Under the pieces are notes generated by a model. It did no database searches and was not told where the DNA came from. It saw nothing but the letters and a program-made list of their open reading frames with translations. A stretch of DNA of 64,000 bases from Rhabdophis nuchalis (Eukaryota; Chordata; Lepidosauria; Squamata; Natricidae). Shown here piece after piece: positions 1 to 13,461 of the stretch. The stretch lies in contig CM077645.1 in NCBI GenBank assembly GCA_039707465.1, positions 146,436,003 to 146,500,002 of the forward strand, in the 5' to 3' direction. Each line of letters begins with the position of its first letter. The stretch's first letter is position 1. A program made the translations under genes and the position numbers.

Positions 1-652
1 AATATCTTAGTAAAAGGTTAAGAAAATCACTTGCCATTTACCTGACCTTCAAAAGTAAGTGACAGTTTTTGAAGGGAACTTTTCATGCATTTTTTTTAGA
101 AGAAAAGCTAGTTCTTTTTGATCGCCACTTGTGAAAGAGAAAAAAATCCTAGTTGTGGCCCTTAATGATGAGAGAAAAAACGTAAGAGAAGCTGAATATA
201 AACGGCTGAAGATCTGAGCTCTAGATTGTAAGCTATCTTGTAAGCTATCTTTTTAATCAGAGTAGACTCTTCAGTAGAGTTTATATCATATTGTTAAGGA
301 AAACCACAGAGGGCTACTTAAGGGGCAAGCTATGAACTGAGTACCTCAGTACCAAGTGCATGTATAGTAAGAAATACGGGTGGGAATGTATCAAGCCTAA
401 TTTGAGTCATATATGTGGCAAATTGTAATTGGGTGGTCAGGTGACCTGCTTCACGGATTACAGCCCTGCCTTTGAAAAGGTTTCAGCTGAAAGTAACACC
501 AAGTTACTATTAACTGAGATGCAGAGAATGATAAGAAAAAAAAACTGGAGGGCACCATTAGGATGCTGATACAACAGCTATGCTGAAATGAGATTCAATT
601 CCTAATCTAGTAAATTTCTGAACATGCAATAAGGATGTTATCCCACCATTTT

Positions 653-2046
653 TTTTATAAATATAAATTTTTATTAATATTTGCCATATCAACAAATATA
701 GGGTAAGGGTAGCTGGGAAGACATACATAAACATATCGGGGAAATGTCTAGTCCCCTAGATTGAGAATTGAGTTTATCGCAGTCTAATTTATCAGTTATT
801 ATTTATAATTATACAAAGATTTTTTTTCTTCTCAGATTTACTATCCTCTTGTCTTATTTATTCCTCACATTGATTTCTTAAATAGTCTATCTAGTTGGTT
901 CCCTTGGTATCCATTACTCTCCTGTTATACCATGAATACCATTTATTCCAGCCGCTATGGGACTCAAGGTGGGTCCCATTTATTCCAGCTTTTGAAAAAG
1001 GTTGAGTCTTGTCTATCTTTTAAGATATATGTTAGTTTGTCCGATTCTGCACAGTTGAAAATTTTGGCTATAATTAGGTGCTCTGGTGGTAAGTTAGTGT
1101 CTTTCCAATATTGTGCAATAGCCATCCTGGTCGCTGTTATTATGTGCGAGAAGAGGTACCAATCTTGATTTTGGATTTCACTTGGTTTGATGCCTAGCAA
1201 ATACAGGTCGGGTTTGAGAGGAAAATTCATGCCTGTTATTTCCAAAAGCCAAATTTGTATTTTTTTCCAGAGTTGGGTGATTATTGGACAAGTCCACCAT
1301 TGGTGAAAAAACGTACCCCTGGCCGTCTTACATTTCCAACATCTATCTGATGAGTTCGGGAACATATTTGCAATTCGAGCAGGTGCTAGATACCACCTGT
1401 ATAACATTTTATATAAATTTTCCTTAAATGAAGAGGCCAGGGTCATTTTCATGGTTTTACCCCAAATTGTTTGCCATTCCTCTAATTTAATATTCCTCCC
1501 TATATTCCTTCCCCAGGCAATCATGGCATCTTTGATTATCTCTTCTCCGACATGTCTCTGCAGCAGCAAATTGTAGGCCTTAGAGATAAATTTTGTTGGT
1601 GTTCCCCAAAGAATTTTATCAATATCTTGATTTGTCGTGTATATTCCAAATTCCTGTTTGTCTTTATTAAATTTAGATTGTGCTTGGGCATATGACCACC
1701 AGTCCACCTTCCACCCCCTTGATTGTAAATCAGCCTGTGTCCTAATGTTACCAGTTTCATCCATCAGGTCCCCATATGTTAAATTTCTCCTTGGGTTATG
1801 GACAGTCGGGTATGTTACTGCTTCAATTGGGGCTAACCACCTTGGAATTTGGGTATACAGCTGTTGTTTGATTTCCCCCCCATGTCTTATAGAGAGTTCC
1901 CTTAATGTGGTGAGTGACAAAACTTTTAGGTTGCCTATTTTTGGGGGGCCATAGGAATGAGTGCCAACCTTGAGATAGGTCATAGCCTTCAATTGTCAAA
2001 ATCTGTCTTCTTGCTAAAGTGACCCAATCCCTGATCCAGACTAGGA
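653..2046 (-). mobile_element. L1-clade LINE, 5'-truncated, with 15-bp target-site duplication
   Basis: The 3' part of an L1-type ORF2. Minus-strand frame 1992-964 (about 340 codons) ends in the C-terminal Cys/His region typical of L1 ORF2 (CWKCKTARGTFFHQWWTCP, then LWKKIQIW). A 0.3 kb 3'UTR and an A-rich tail reach 653. TTATCCCACCATTTT occurs on both sides (638-652 and 2047-2061), so the insertion limits are exact. The reverse transcriptase core is absent. A TGA lies just upstream in frame, so the copy is dead. The long open frame suggests a fairly recent insertion. Confidence 0.88.
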
Positions 2047-2285
2047 TTATCCCACCATTTTGCTTGGCCCTGAGCTACTTCTACAGGACTCTCTTGTCTA
2101 AAGACAGTTCACATTTTATTTAAAAATGAAGCGCTTGTTGTGCATGAACAGAATGCTGGAAGATTCCATTAGCCTTTGCTATGACTTTGATTCAGTTGTT
2201 TTGACAATGGCCTGGTATTTTTCTAGAAGTTACTCCTCAACTGTAAATTAAATGCATCACCCATTTAACATACCCAGATGTTAAA

Positions 2286-2375
2286 TCTTCCAACATTTAA
2301 GGGGTTGTCACAGAGAAGAGGGGGTTGACTTATTCTCCAAAGCAGAGGGGTGGAGGACAATTCTGAGCAAAATGG
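2286..2375 (+). mobile_element. CR1 fragment (first of two direct copies)
   Basis: Contains TTTAAGGGGTTGTCACAGAG and following bases that recur at 2636-2710. The text matches the CR1 ORF2 C-terminal region (gene product segment for [11 protein letters not shown] and neighbours), heavily decayed. Confidence 0.6.
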
Positions 2376-2449
2376 AAGCAGACCATATCCAATATACCAC
2401 AATTCAGATTTACTTTAGAAAACCATAAACTTGCCACTGAAAATTGAGA

Positions 2450-2513
2450 GGAAGGAAGGAAGGAAGGAAGGAAGGAAGGAAGGAAGGAAGGAAGGTAGGT
2501 AGGTAGGTAGGTT
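2450..2513. repeat. (GGAA)n then (GGTA)n microsatellite
   Basis: About twelve GGAA units pass into about five GGTA units without a break. Confidence 0.95.
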
Positions 2514-2574
2514 CTGGTATGAGGCTGACCATATTTAGCCTCCAAGCAGAAATTCAGAAATTGAGTGTTAGAAT

Positions 2575-2710
2575 GTTTGGAATCAAGTATGTCTAGTTTA
2601 ATGAAGAGAAAAGATTAAGGATGACATGATAGCAATCTCCCAACATTTAAGGGGTTGTCACAGAGAAGAGGGGGTTGACTTATTCTCCAAAACAGAGGAG
2701 GGGAGGACAA
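2575..2710 (+). mobile_element. CR1 fragment (second copy)
   Basis: Longer CR1 ORF2 C-terminal remnant, including the segment repeated at 2286-2375. A 30-bp piece (2645-2674) is repeated inverted at 2777-2806. Confidence 0.65.
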
Positions 2711-2825
2711 TAAGTAATGGGAGGGATCCTGTTGTAAACTTGCTGGATGCTACCATAAATATACAATCTACTGCTACCCCCTCTTCTCTGTGACAACCCC
2801 TTAAATGGTTAATTTAAAAAGCTTT

Positions 2826-3113
2826 TCCCCATTTTATGACATTTCTTGCCACAGATGTTAAGTGACTCACTGTAGTTGATAAGTTAGTAACCTGGTTGTT
2901 CAGTAAATCTGGCTTCCCCATTGACTTTGCTTGTCAGAAAGTTGCAAAAAGTAAGCAAATGAGCCTGGGACACTACCATGGTCCTAAGTAGGAACCAGTT
3001 GCCAAGCATCTCAATTTTGATCACATGAGCATGATAATGCTGCAAACTGTAAAAAATGGCATTGCAACTTTGAACAATCATTAAATGAACTGTTATAAGT
3101 CAAGGACTATTTC
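2826..3113 (+). mobile_element. TIR element 'AGTCCT' family, 5'-incomplete
   Basis: Matches the middle and 3' end of the full copies at 17708-18113 and 39185-39562 (landmarks: TTAAGTGAATC-like text, CTGGCTTCCCCATTGAC, end AAGTCAAGGACTA). It lacks the 5' terminal repeat. Family assignment is to a small non-autonomous DNA transposon, from its inverted ends. Confidence 0.7.
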
Positions 3114-4404
3114 TATTATTTATAAGGCAGCCCAAACAATCTTGCATCCAACTAGATTCAAAGCCCTTGAAAAGCAGAATAAGTGGATTCAAATTTCTAT
3201 CTTCTATATTTCACTGCCCTGCTGACTGCTGAAACATTGCCTCAAGAGTTCTCAGGACAGAATAAGGAAGATCTGAGTTTTAAAATTGCTCATCAGTGGT
3301 TTTGTGTCTTTGCATTCCCACTCAAAGGCATCAGCTTAGCCTTTCAGGATGTGTGTCCTCTTAATTCTTTGAAGCTGGAAAAATTCCCTTGCCTCTTAAG
3401 AAATGAGAGCTAATACCGCAACATCAACTCTGCAACATCAACCTTACCAGAGTGAAAGGGTTTCTTAACCTTTTGCAGAATTCTTCAGGGAAATGATGAA
3501 GATTAATTCCTTCTGAATAGCAACTGGAAGTTGCTGCTAAACTCTTGACAATTTTGGGCATTTGTTCATATGACTCTGAACAACCTCAGGGGTAACTGAA
3601 CTCAGGGCCAAGGGGGGAAACCCCCTTTTTGTCTTCCATGGTTAAAAAAGAAAACCTGTCAGAGTCAAACAAAGACCACAAAATTCAAATGAACTAGTCT
3701 AATCGTTCAAAAGAAATGATTTAATGCAATCCATCAGTTAAACCAGCCTTATTGGTCATTGACTTGTGGGTTACCGAGTGATGTTTCAGTTCCATTATCT
3801 TAACACTCCAACACTGGGATACTCTTGAGTTGTTTTTGTTGGTTTTTTATTAGAGATTCTGGGCTTACTTCTCTTTGAGGGTTAGACTGAACTAGAAGCT
3901 GAGTGCTTTTATTTAACTTTGAAGAAGAAGAAAATCCTCCCCAAGCTTCCAAGAAGACACTTATCTCCCAACTTTCGTTTAAACTACGCAGTGATCTTAA
4001 GCAGATTACCTTCATCTCAGTGAAAACACCACAGTTGAAATGTCACACCTTTCTCTGCTTTGCTGCATCCTGAGAAAAGCAAGAGTTGAAATGACCCTGC
4101 AGTACTAACTCAACTTCAGCAAAAGGCCAGGATTAACCACAAAAAAACCCACAGCCTGAAAACAAGCTAAGTCTTCAGGTACAGCAAATGCCAGTCAAGA
4201 GATCAAGTTCAAAGGAAATAACTGAATCCAAAGAGAAAGAAGGCACAGCTCCTTTCTTGACACAAGGATACTCTTCTCCAAAAATGCCTTCTGCAGGCTG
4301 ATTTCCCGAAGCCCCAGGCTGTAAGTGGTTATGGAATAGCCATTAATATCAAACAACATCAACTATCTTTTATTTTGTTTACATATCAGTTCCCATAGAA
4401 ATCG
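3114..4404. other. Intergenic, no feature recognised
   Basis: Unique-looking AT-rich DNA with short non-conserved reading frames only. No exon, RNA gene or clear repeat seen. Confidence 0.5.
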
Positions 4405-4635
4405 CTCTTAGACTTATATACCGCTTCACAGTGCTTTACAGCCCTCTTTAAGTGGTTTTTACCAAGTCAGCATATTGCTCCTGGCAATCTGGGTCCTCAT
4501 TTTACCCACCTCAGAAGGATGGAAGGATGAGTCAACCTTGGCCTGGTGAGATTTGAACTGCCAAATAGCAGGCAGCCGGTAGTCAGCAGAAGTAATCTGC
4601 AAGTACTGTACACTAATCACTGTGCCACTGCGGCT
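4405..4635 (-). mobile_element. tRNA-headed SINE (type with ...GCGGTATATAAGTC end)
   Basis: Read on minus: a head with CCGCAGTGGCACAGTGATTA (A-box-like) and GGCAGTTCAAATCTC (B-box), then a body and the 3' text GAAGCGGTATATAAGTCTAA. A pol III type SINE of a kind common in snakes. Degenerate. Confidence 0.7.
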
Positions 4636-4651
4636 TATGCTTTAAGGTTGT

Positions 4652-4745
4652 GTTTTTCAAACTTGGCAACTTTGAAGCAGCATGAAGCATGCTAGCTGTG
4701 GAATTCTGGGGTTGAAGTCCTTCCAAGTTTGAAAAACTCTGCTCT
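4652..4745. mobile_element. Fold-back hAT-type MITE, decayed
   Basis: Inverted halves TCAAACTTGGCA... and ...CCAAGTTTGAAA around a central GAATTCTGGG. Same family as the intact copies at 20179-20313 and 39687-39826. Confidence 0.6.
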
Positions 4746-5337
4746 AAGGTCTCCATCAATCTTTCATTCTTTTGATTATTCACCAAAAAAACAGTAATCT
4801 AAAAACAGCTTGCAAAAAAAAAAAAAAAACTCAGCTGCATTCTAAACCTTCCCCAACAAGGCAGAACCAGGAGATGATAAGGCTTCCTTTCTCAGGTTGA
4901 ACCTGAGGCCCTCCAGATAAGGTAAACTTACAGTCTGAATCTTCATTAATTCTTTGGCCAGTCTGCCTGGGCTGATGGAAGGCCATTCAAATCTTTACAG
5001 AGCACCAGATTATAAAATGCAGTGGTGAAAGAGATGGAAACTGGGCCTACAAGATCCATGGAAAGAATCTCCAAATCTCAAGAATGTAAGAAAGGACAGA
5101 TTTCTTGAAGGCCCCCCCCCCCCAAGTTGATAAAAATCATAACAGGAAGTGCTGATCAGTGTGATTTTCATAGTTTGAGGTCCAGCACAGAAAATGAGTC
5201 TAGAGGTTACAAAAGGCAAAGATCTCAGGAATAGGCAGATCTATCAGAAGACTATGCCAGGGGGTGGCGGGGAGTGTGTATGATTTCATCTCTTGAAGGA
5301 CATGCTCAAACAGGAGCATTTCTCCTTTTCTTCTGTT

Positions 5338-5596
5338 TACCGTGTTTTCCCGAAAATAAGAGAGGGTCTTATTTTCTTTTGACCCCCGAAATAAGTGCTT
5401 GGTCTTATTTTCAGGGAGGTCTTATTATTTTTGAGGTGCAGGAGGTGGCGAGCATGGTCACCCCTTGGCTGCTGCTGTGTTGCAATATTTTCGGAGAGGG
5501 CTTATTTTCAGGGGAGGGCTTATTTTAGCCCACGTGCTCAAAAGCACAATTGGGTTTATTAATCTGGGGAGGTCTTATTTTCGGGAAAACAGGGTA
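5338..5596. mobile_element. TIR element, 'TACCGTGTTTTCCCG' family
   Basis: Ends TACCGTGTTTTCCCGAAAAT and ATTTTCGGGAAAACAGGGTA are inverted repeats. The interior has repeated CTTATTTTCGGG-like motifs. No coding capacity. Other copies: 20536-20693 and 40435-40676. Superfamily not certain. Confidence 0.75.
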
Positions 5597-6008
5597 CTCC
5601 TTTTTCCATGGTGCAAATTTGTCCAGAAATCATGCTAGAACGTCCATGCAGTCCTGGCATTGTTGCCTCTGAAATTATCACAGTTTTCAGTCACTTCCCT
5701 AATGAATATGCAATCGTTTCTTTTCTTGTTTAACACAATCAGCCTGTAAACTGCCTCATTGGTGATGTCTAGATGAGGTGAGCAGCTTGTAATATAAATC
5801 CAGCAAATAAGAAAGAAAGAAGAAACACACCAGTGAAGTGGGTGGGGAGGAGGAACTCTGAATACCCAAAGGAAAAACAGCCCAATCTAGCTCTCTGACT
5901 CAACCTGTCCCAGACTGGAAGCAACAGCAGCTGTTGAAACGCAATGCACAAGTGCAGGGAGCCATCTTAAAGTTGTACAGGAAGCTTAAAAGAAAGGAGA
6001 CTCAGAGT

Positions 6009-6503
6009 TTATTTTTTATTTTTATTTTATTTACATTTATATCCCGCCCTTCTCCGCAGAGGACCCAGGGCGGCGCACAGGAAATTTAAAAAACATACAA
6101 AATACAAAGATAAATACATAATTTAAAATATAAATTAAACTGTCTTATCCCATGCTAAAAGCCAAATTTTAAAATACCCAATTTAAAACTATCTAAGAAG
6201 TCCCCATGGGAGGTTAGGCTAGGCCGGCTTGTTGGAACAGGTATGTCTTTAGACATTGGCGGAAGAGGCGGAGGTCGGGGATGGTGCGTAATTCGGGGGG
6301 TAGGTCGTTCCAAAGGGCTGGGCCCGCCACAGAGAAGGCTCTTCCCCTGGGTGTCGCCAGTCGGCATTGTCCGGCCGACGGCACCCTGAGAAGGCCCTCT
6401 CTGTGGGAGCGTATCGGTCTAAGGGATGTATGGGGCAAGAGGCGGTCTCGCATATAACTAGGCCCCGAGCCATGGAGCGCTTTAAAGATGGTCGTCAAGA
6501 ACG
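6009..6503 (-). mobile_element. L2-like LINE, 3' end
   Basis: The minus-strand frame 6498-6214 encodes the ORF2 C-terminus ([46 protein letters not shown]), still open. The 3'UTR carries the CCGCCCTGGGTCC motif and a T-rich tail on plus. The 5' break is at about 6503. Confidence 0.88.
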
Positions 6504-7351
6504 TCGTTTAAACGTTCTCGCATCCAGAATGTCATCCATGAGTGTCATCTATGCAGCAGGATGTACAGTAATGTTAGTACATAACTGGGATACGCAACAG
6601 AACACATGGCATGGGTTACCCTATTTTATAAATAACCCTATTTTTTTTCAACTCTTCAATATGCCAGAATGATGCAGAAAGGACATGGGTGTGCTGCTAT
6701 TGTGATGCCTGACATCTGATGCAAGCGTGTGTGACATACTATTTGTGTGATGATGTTTCATCATTTGCCCCCTGTGGACATAGATGGACACCAGAAATAG
6801 GAACCTGGCCCCTGTGAGCAGTTGAGGCTTCAAATTGGGATACGTTTTGACAAAGGAAGCTCTTGTTTTGAGGCATGGTAGCATTTAATAGAGGCTTGCT
6901 TGCCATAAACTCCATTCCAATTATTCTTCAATCAGCTCAAGCCCACAATATGCTTTAGAGACAAGTTTGCTTCAATTACATTTTATTGCCAGGATTTTGT
7001 CATCACTCACATGGTTTGTTTGCTTTTATTTCTTGAGTAGCCATGAAAATTAGCTTGAGGGGGTGAAACTGCTGGATTTAAAAGAAACTATTTGAGAATG
7101 AGAAAAACATTTTTAGTGAAAAACCTACTCTGCATTTAATAGTGGGTTGCTGATGGTTTTAAATGGTCTCCCCAGTCTTCGCTTGCAAGTTGTTTTAAAT
7201 AACAAGATTTTGAGAGTTTCCTATGAAAAGAGAAAGATAAGCCACTGCAAATGTATCTAATTACAAATAAGTTAAATTGAATTTCCTTTTCTCACCTAGG
7301 ACTATTCTCAAAATTCCAAAACATTTCAACCAGTACATGTCAAATTAAGCA
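6504..7351. other. Intergenic, no feature recognised
   Basis: Unique-looking DNA, only short chance reading frames. Confidence 0.5.
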
Positions 7352-8155
7352 AATATGACAGCCGTGGCCAGGGGGGCATTTTACCAGGTTCGCCTGGTGC
7401 GCCAGTTGCGTTCCCTATTGGACTGGGACGCCCTTCGCACGGTCACTCATGCGCTTGTGACGTCTCGGCTGGACTATTGCAATACTCTCTACATGGGGCT
7501 CCCCTTGAGATGCACTCGAAGGCTACAGCTGGTCCAGAATGCGGCCGCACGGGCAGTTATTGGAGCTACAAGATACTCCCATGTTACACCACTCCTGCGC
7601 GAGCTGCACTGGCTGCCTGTGGCCTTTCGGGTGCATTTCAAGGTGTTGACTATCATCTTTAAAGCGCTCCATGGCACAGGACCTAGTTATTTGCGGGATC
7701 GTATCCTGCTCCATACATCCCTTTGGCCGATTCGCTCACAGAGAGGGACTTCTCCGGGTGCCGTCCACCAGGCAATGCCAGCGGGCGACGCCCAGGGTAA
7801 GGGCCTTCTCTGTGATGGACCCGACCCTCTGGAACGACCTACCCCCGGATATTAGAACGACTACAGACCTCCGCGCTTTCCGCAAAAAATTAAAAACCTA
7901 TCTGTTTCATCAGGCTGGCTTGGCCTAATGTATGTTTCTCGCCCCAGTCTGTATTTTCAAATTGTTTTATTTGGTTTTTAACGGGCTGTAATTTTAATTG
8001 TTCTTAAAATTTTAGTACAGGTTAATTGAATTCGTTTTTAATCTTGTTATGTATTGTATGTTTTTGGATGGTTTTTAATTTTCCTGTACACCGCCCCGAG
8101 TCCCTTTGTGGAGAGGGGGCGGTTTATAAATGTAATAAATTATTATTAAATTATT
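7352..8155 (+). mobile_element. L2-like LINE, 3' end with frameshift
   Basis: Encodes [51 protein letters not shown] and [13 protein letters not shown] in frame from 7355. The frame then breaks near 7750 and continues in another frame to LKTYLFHQAGLA (stop at about 7926). The 3'UTR has ACCGCCCCGAGTCCC and ends in an ATT-repeat tail. Same family as the 27.4-30.5 kb copy. Confidence 0.9.
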
Positions 8156-9187
8156 ATTATAAGTCAGAGAGCATAAAGGATTGTCATAGTGAACTGAAGC
8201 ATCATTTGCCTTCAGATTTAGCAATATAACCTAACTCTGGGTATACTAAACATAATCTTTCAAACATCTATACAGTACTAATCCTTTCAATTATATCCAG
8301 GTATGTGAATATAAGACTATGTCATGAGCATGACTGTGGCACAATCATGTATGTTTTCTATTTATTTATTACATTTATATGGCTGCCCATCTTACACTTT
8401 TGATGCTGGATGGCACACGCAATGACAATAACAAAAAAAACAACAACCTTACAATGCAACAATTTAAAAAATTGTAAAAAAAAACCAATTAAGACAGTTA
8501 AAAGCTGCCATAAGAAAAATGTAGGATAGTATAGAAAATCCCACTGAATGTAATGGGTCTGTAATGTTGCAACGCCTGAATTATACCAGATATATATAGT
8601 CACAGAAGTTAGGGATTTTCCAATCCCATTGGTCTAGGACTAGGTAGATAAGTTTAAACTCATGTACAGTCTTCAGTGGAATTTATTTATTCAAAGTATG
8701 TCCTATGCATCTTAAGTGCTTAAAGCATTCTACAATAAAATATTGTAACTATCAGGAAGAAAAAGCTGAAAAATCTGAAACAAAACACAACCTTTATTGA
8801 GTGACCAAAGTTGTCTAATTCTAAAGATCAGAGAAATCAAAACAGCATTTCTTTTTTCCGCAAATACTGTATGTCCTAAAGACATGAATGGATGAAATGA
8901 GTGTTAGAAAGCTATCGTAAAGGAAAAGAAGGAAGCCACAATTGATCTTAGCATTTTCTAGGAGAAACACAATAGCATGAAGGCAGATTGCATATTGCAT
9001 TTGAAAGTGTGTGATTCAGGGTTTTTTTGCACTATTAAAAGGATCATCAAATAACAACTGATGGGAAGAATATTTGCCTAAACACTGGCACTTTAGAAGA
9101 TTCAATGATCAGACAGAAACTTGTTCCAGTTAATTCGGTATATGTTATTATTTTTATTTGCTCTTATTTGTGAGTCACTCAGTCACT
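8156..9187. other. Intergenic; possible old LINE tail at 8356-8480
   Basis: 8356-8480 resembles a decayed LINE/SINE 3' end on minus (TTTATTTATTACATTTATAT then GGCTGCCC). The rest shows nothing recognisable. Confidence 0.4.
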
Positions 9188-9655
9188 TAATAATAGTAAT
9201 AATAATAATAAATTTTATTTGTATACCGCCTCCTCTCCCCAAAGGGACTTGGAGCGGTGCACAGGGAATAAAAAACCAATATAAAATACATAGAAAGATA
9301 AACAGTTAAAATACGAATTAAACAATTGTCCCTGCGCTAAAATCCCCTAAATTAAATTACACTAAAAACCCCTAAAACCCTATCGAAAGACGGAAGACTA
9401 ACCTAGGCCAGCCAAGCAGAAAAAGTGTGTTTTCAATTTTTGACGGAAGGAGTGGAGGTCCGTGGTTGTTCTAATTTCGGGGGGAAGGTCGTTCCAGAGG
9501 GCTGGGCCCGCCACAGAGAAGGCCCTTCCCCTGGGCGTCGCCCGCTGGCATAGCCTAGTGGACGGCACCCGGAGAAGCCCCTCTCTGTGGGAGCGAATCG
9601 GCCGCAGGGATGTATGGGGCAGCGAATCGGCCGCAGGGATCCCGCAGATGTTGGA
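9188..9655 (-). mobile_element. L2-like LINE, 3' end, abutting a GATA array
   Basis: AAT-repeat tail at 9188-9210, then the family 3'UTR and the ORF2 C-terminal region read on minus ([18 protein letters not shown] in one frame). An 18-bp segment GCGAATCGGCCGCAGGGA is duplicated at 9593-9641. The element stops where the tetranucleotide repeats begin. Confidence 0.85.
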
Positions 9656-9664
9656 CAGATCAAA

Positions 9665-10858
<1,194 letters not shown>

Positions 10859-10860
10859 TG

Positions 10861-10929
10861 CAGGGGTCTCCAACCTTTGCAACTTTAAGTCTGAACGACT
10901 TCAACTCCCAGACTTCTCCAGCCAGCAAA
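10861..10929. mobile_element. Fold-back hAT-type MITE, half copy
   Basis: CAGGGGTCTCCAACC start and CTTCAACTCCCAGACTTCTC interior match one arm of the palindromic family at 20179 and 39687. Confidence 0.6.
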
Positions 10930-11273
10930 GGATTCAGCAAAGGATATCTTGGATTCAGATAAAAAGGCTTTTTGACATTTTGAATTTTGTGAGATGGGAA
11001 AGAAAAAAATTAAATCAAGCTATATGCCATTATTTGAAGGACTAAAAAGTAAGATTGTTTAAAGTAAACAGAAGACTATAAAGTGTTTTTTTTTTAACAT
11101 CACAGTTAAAATGGGGATATTGTTCTCTCTGGTAACCTTTAAAGGTTGCTGACATCAGGATGAACATGATAACACCATATGGATTTGTTTATAGACAAGA
11201 GTTAGGGTGTGAGAAGAGATCAAATGTTTTATTTTAAGAAGAAAATTATAAGTTATTAAAATTGTTTATATAT

Positions 11274-11345
11274 AGGTAGTCCTCAACTTGCAACAACAAT
11301 TGAGCCCAAAATTTCCATTTTCCGTTAAGCAAGGCAGTTAAATGC
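11274..11345 (+). mobile_element. 'AGTCCT' TIR element, 5' fragment
   Basis: Begins TAGGTAGTCCTCAACTTGCA and continues CAATTGAGCCCAAAATTTCC, as in the full copies. Confidence 0.65.
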
Positions 11346-11734
11346 CTCCTAGCCCTCCTGTCCATTGTTAAAGCTTTAGTTTCATTCCTATATAATACTT
11401 TTTACTTGCAAATGTGTGTGCATCCTCCTCCCTCGGTGCTTTTTAAGTTTCTGTTTTTAAAAGTATCTTTCAGGCCTGAAAAAGGGAAATATAAACCGAG
11501 AGAATAAAGGACTTTGCGCTGTTTCGAAAGTAATACATCTGAAAACATTTTATGAAGGTACGGAGAAACAGCATCACCCGCAAAATGATGTTTAAAATAT
11601 TGACATTTTCATTTCTGTTTTCTAAGATGAACCAAAGAGCTAAAGAAGCCATAAGGAAAATTGTGTGAGTCCACTGCAGCAAAAACGAAAGTATTGTGGG
11701 ATAAGAAAAGATCACAGCAAACACTTCAATGGAC

Positions 11735-12838
11735 TTTATTTATTTTATTTATTTTATTTTATTAAATTTATACCCCGCCCTTCTCCTAAAAAAGGACCCA
11801 GGGCGGCGCACAGGCATCATTAAAAAACATACAAAATACAAAAGTCCAAAATTTTAAAAACTAATTAAATAATTCCCTGTGCTAAAATAATAACGCTCTA
11901 AAATTTAAAATTATCCCTATAAAAGATCAGAAACGGGGTTATGCAAGGCCGGCTTGTTGGAATAAATAGGTTTTAAGACGTTGGCGGAAGAGGCGGAGGT
12001 CCACGATGGTGCGTAGATCAGGGGGAAGGTCGTTCCAGAGGGCAGGGCCTGCCACAGAGAAGGCACTTCCCCTGGGCACCGCCAACCGGCATTGCCCGGC
12101 CGACGGTACCCTGAGAAGGCCCTCTGTGTGGGAGCGGATCGGTCGAAGGGATGTATGGGCAAGAGGCGGTCACGAATATAGCTAGGCCCCGAGCCATGGA
12201 GTGCTTTGCAGATGGTTGTCAGCACCTTGAAGCGCACCCGAAAGGCCACAGGTAGCCAGTGCAGCTCGCGCAGGAGAGGTGTTATGTGGGACTGCCTTGC
12301 GGCATCCATAATTACCCACGCGGCCGCATTCTGAACCAACTGCAACCTTCGAGTGCACCTCAAGGGGAGCCCCATGTAGAGAGCGTTGCAGTAGTCCAAC
12401 CGAGATGTCACCAATGCCTGAGTGACTGTGCGCAGAGCTCCCCGGTCCAGTAAGGGGCACAACTGGCGTATCAAGCATACCTGATAAAACGCCCCCCTGG
12501 CCCCGGCCGACACATGGTCCTCCATGGTCAGCCGGGAATCCAGGAGGACACCCAAGTTGCACGCCCTCTCCACGGGGCTAGTTGGACGCCCCCAATGGCC
12601 AGTGTTGGACTAATCTGGCTGTACCGGGGTGCTGGAAATCACAGCCACTTGGTCTTGGACGGGTTGAGCCTGAGTTTGTTGCTACCCATCCAGCCCCGTA
12701 CGGCCTCCAGACACCGGGACAGTACCTCGACGGCATCGTTGGGGTGGTTTGGGGTGGATATGTACAGCTGAGTATCATCAGCGTACAGATGGTATTCCAC
12801 CCCAAAACCACGGATGATCTCGCCCAGCGGCTTCATAT
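11735..12838 (-). mobile_element. L2-like LINE, 3' 1.1 kb
   Basis: Starts (minus) inside the RT domain with [20 protein letters not shown], so the YADD catalytic motif is present. It runs through [35 protein letters not shown] and the C-terminus, broken by frameshifts (open pieces 12836-12639 and 12573-11917). The 3'UTR has the GCCCTGGGTCC motif and a TTTATT-rich tail on plus. Confidence 0.9.
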
Positions 12839-12894
12839 AGGTGTGTCTCTTGCATTTTGTATCTCTCCCATCTCAATACTGACACATTCTTTTG

Positions 12895-13047
12895 TTTTAT
12901 ATGCCTCCAGTTGAGCACTCAATGACGCATACACAGCATTCTCCTTGCAACAACAAACCTGTGAGGTAGATTGGGCTGAGTGTGACTAACCCAAAGTCAA
13001 CGAGTGAGTTTCTGTGGCTATAACTCAACTTGAACCTGGGTTTCACT
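12895..13047 (-). mobile_element. tRNA-headed SINE ('CTGTGAGGTAGATTGGGCTG' type), interrupted
   Basis: Read on minus it has the B-box-like GAAACCCAGGTTCAAGTTGA and the conserved body around AACAAACCTGTGAGGTAGAT (plus strand). The element at 13048-13347 is inserted in it. Confidence 0.6.
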
Positions 13048-13347
13048 CCATGGTGGGATTCATTTTTATTTTTTACTACTGGTTCTGTGGGCATGGCTTA
13101 GTGGCTGTGGCATGTCTTGGTGGGCATGTCTTGGTGGGTGTAGCAGGAGAAGGATACTGTGAAATCTCCATTCTCTCCCCCTCAAGGGGAAGGTTACTGC
13201 AAAATCCCCATTTCCTCCTAATCAGCTGGGACTCAGGAGGTAGAGAATAGATGAAGGTGGGGCCAGTCAGAGGTGGTATCCAAACTACTCAAAATTTCCG
13301 CTACCGGTTCTCCAGAACTGGTCAGAACCTGCTGAATACCACCTCTG
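13048..13347. mobile_element. hAT-type MITE, 300 bp, exact 8-bp TSD GTTTCACT
   Basis: Ends CCATGGTGGGATTCA and TGAATACCACCTCTG are imperfect inverted repeats. GTTTCACT flanks it on both sides (13040-13047, 13348-13355). The interior has no coding capacity. A shorter relative lies at 41219-41420 in the other orientation. Confidence 0.8.
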
Positions 13348-13461
13348 GTTTCACTACTCCAGAGTTGAATTTTTCTATTCATAAGATAGAAGTTTGTTGT
13401 TTATTCGAAATGAAAAAAAAAATGGCGGATTGCTGCTTAAATACAAAATAAGGGACCTATC

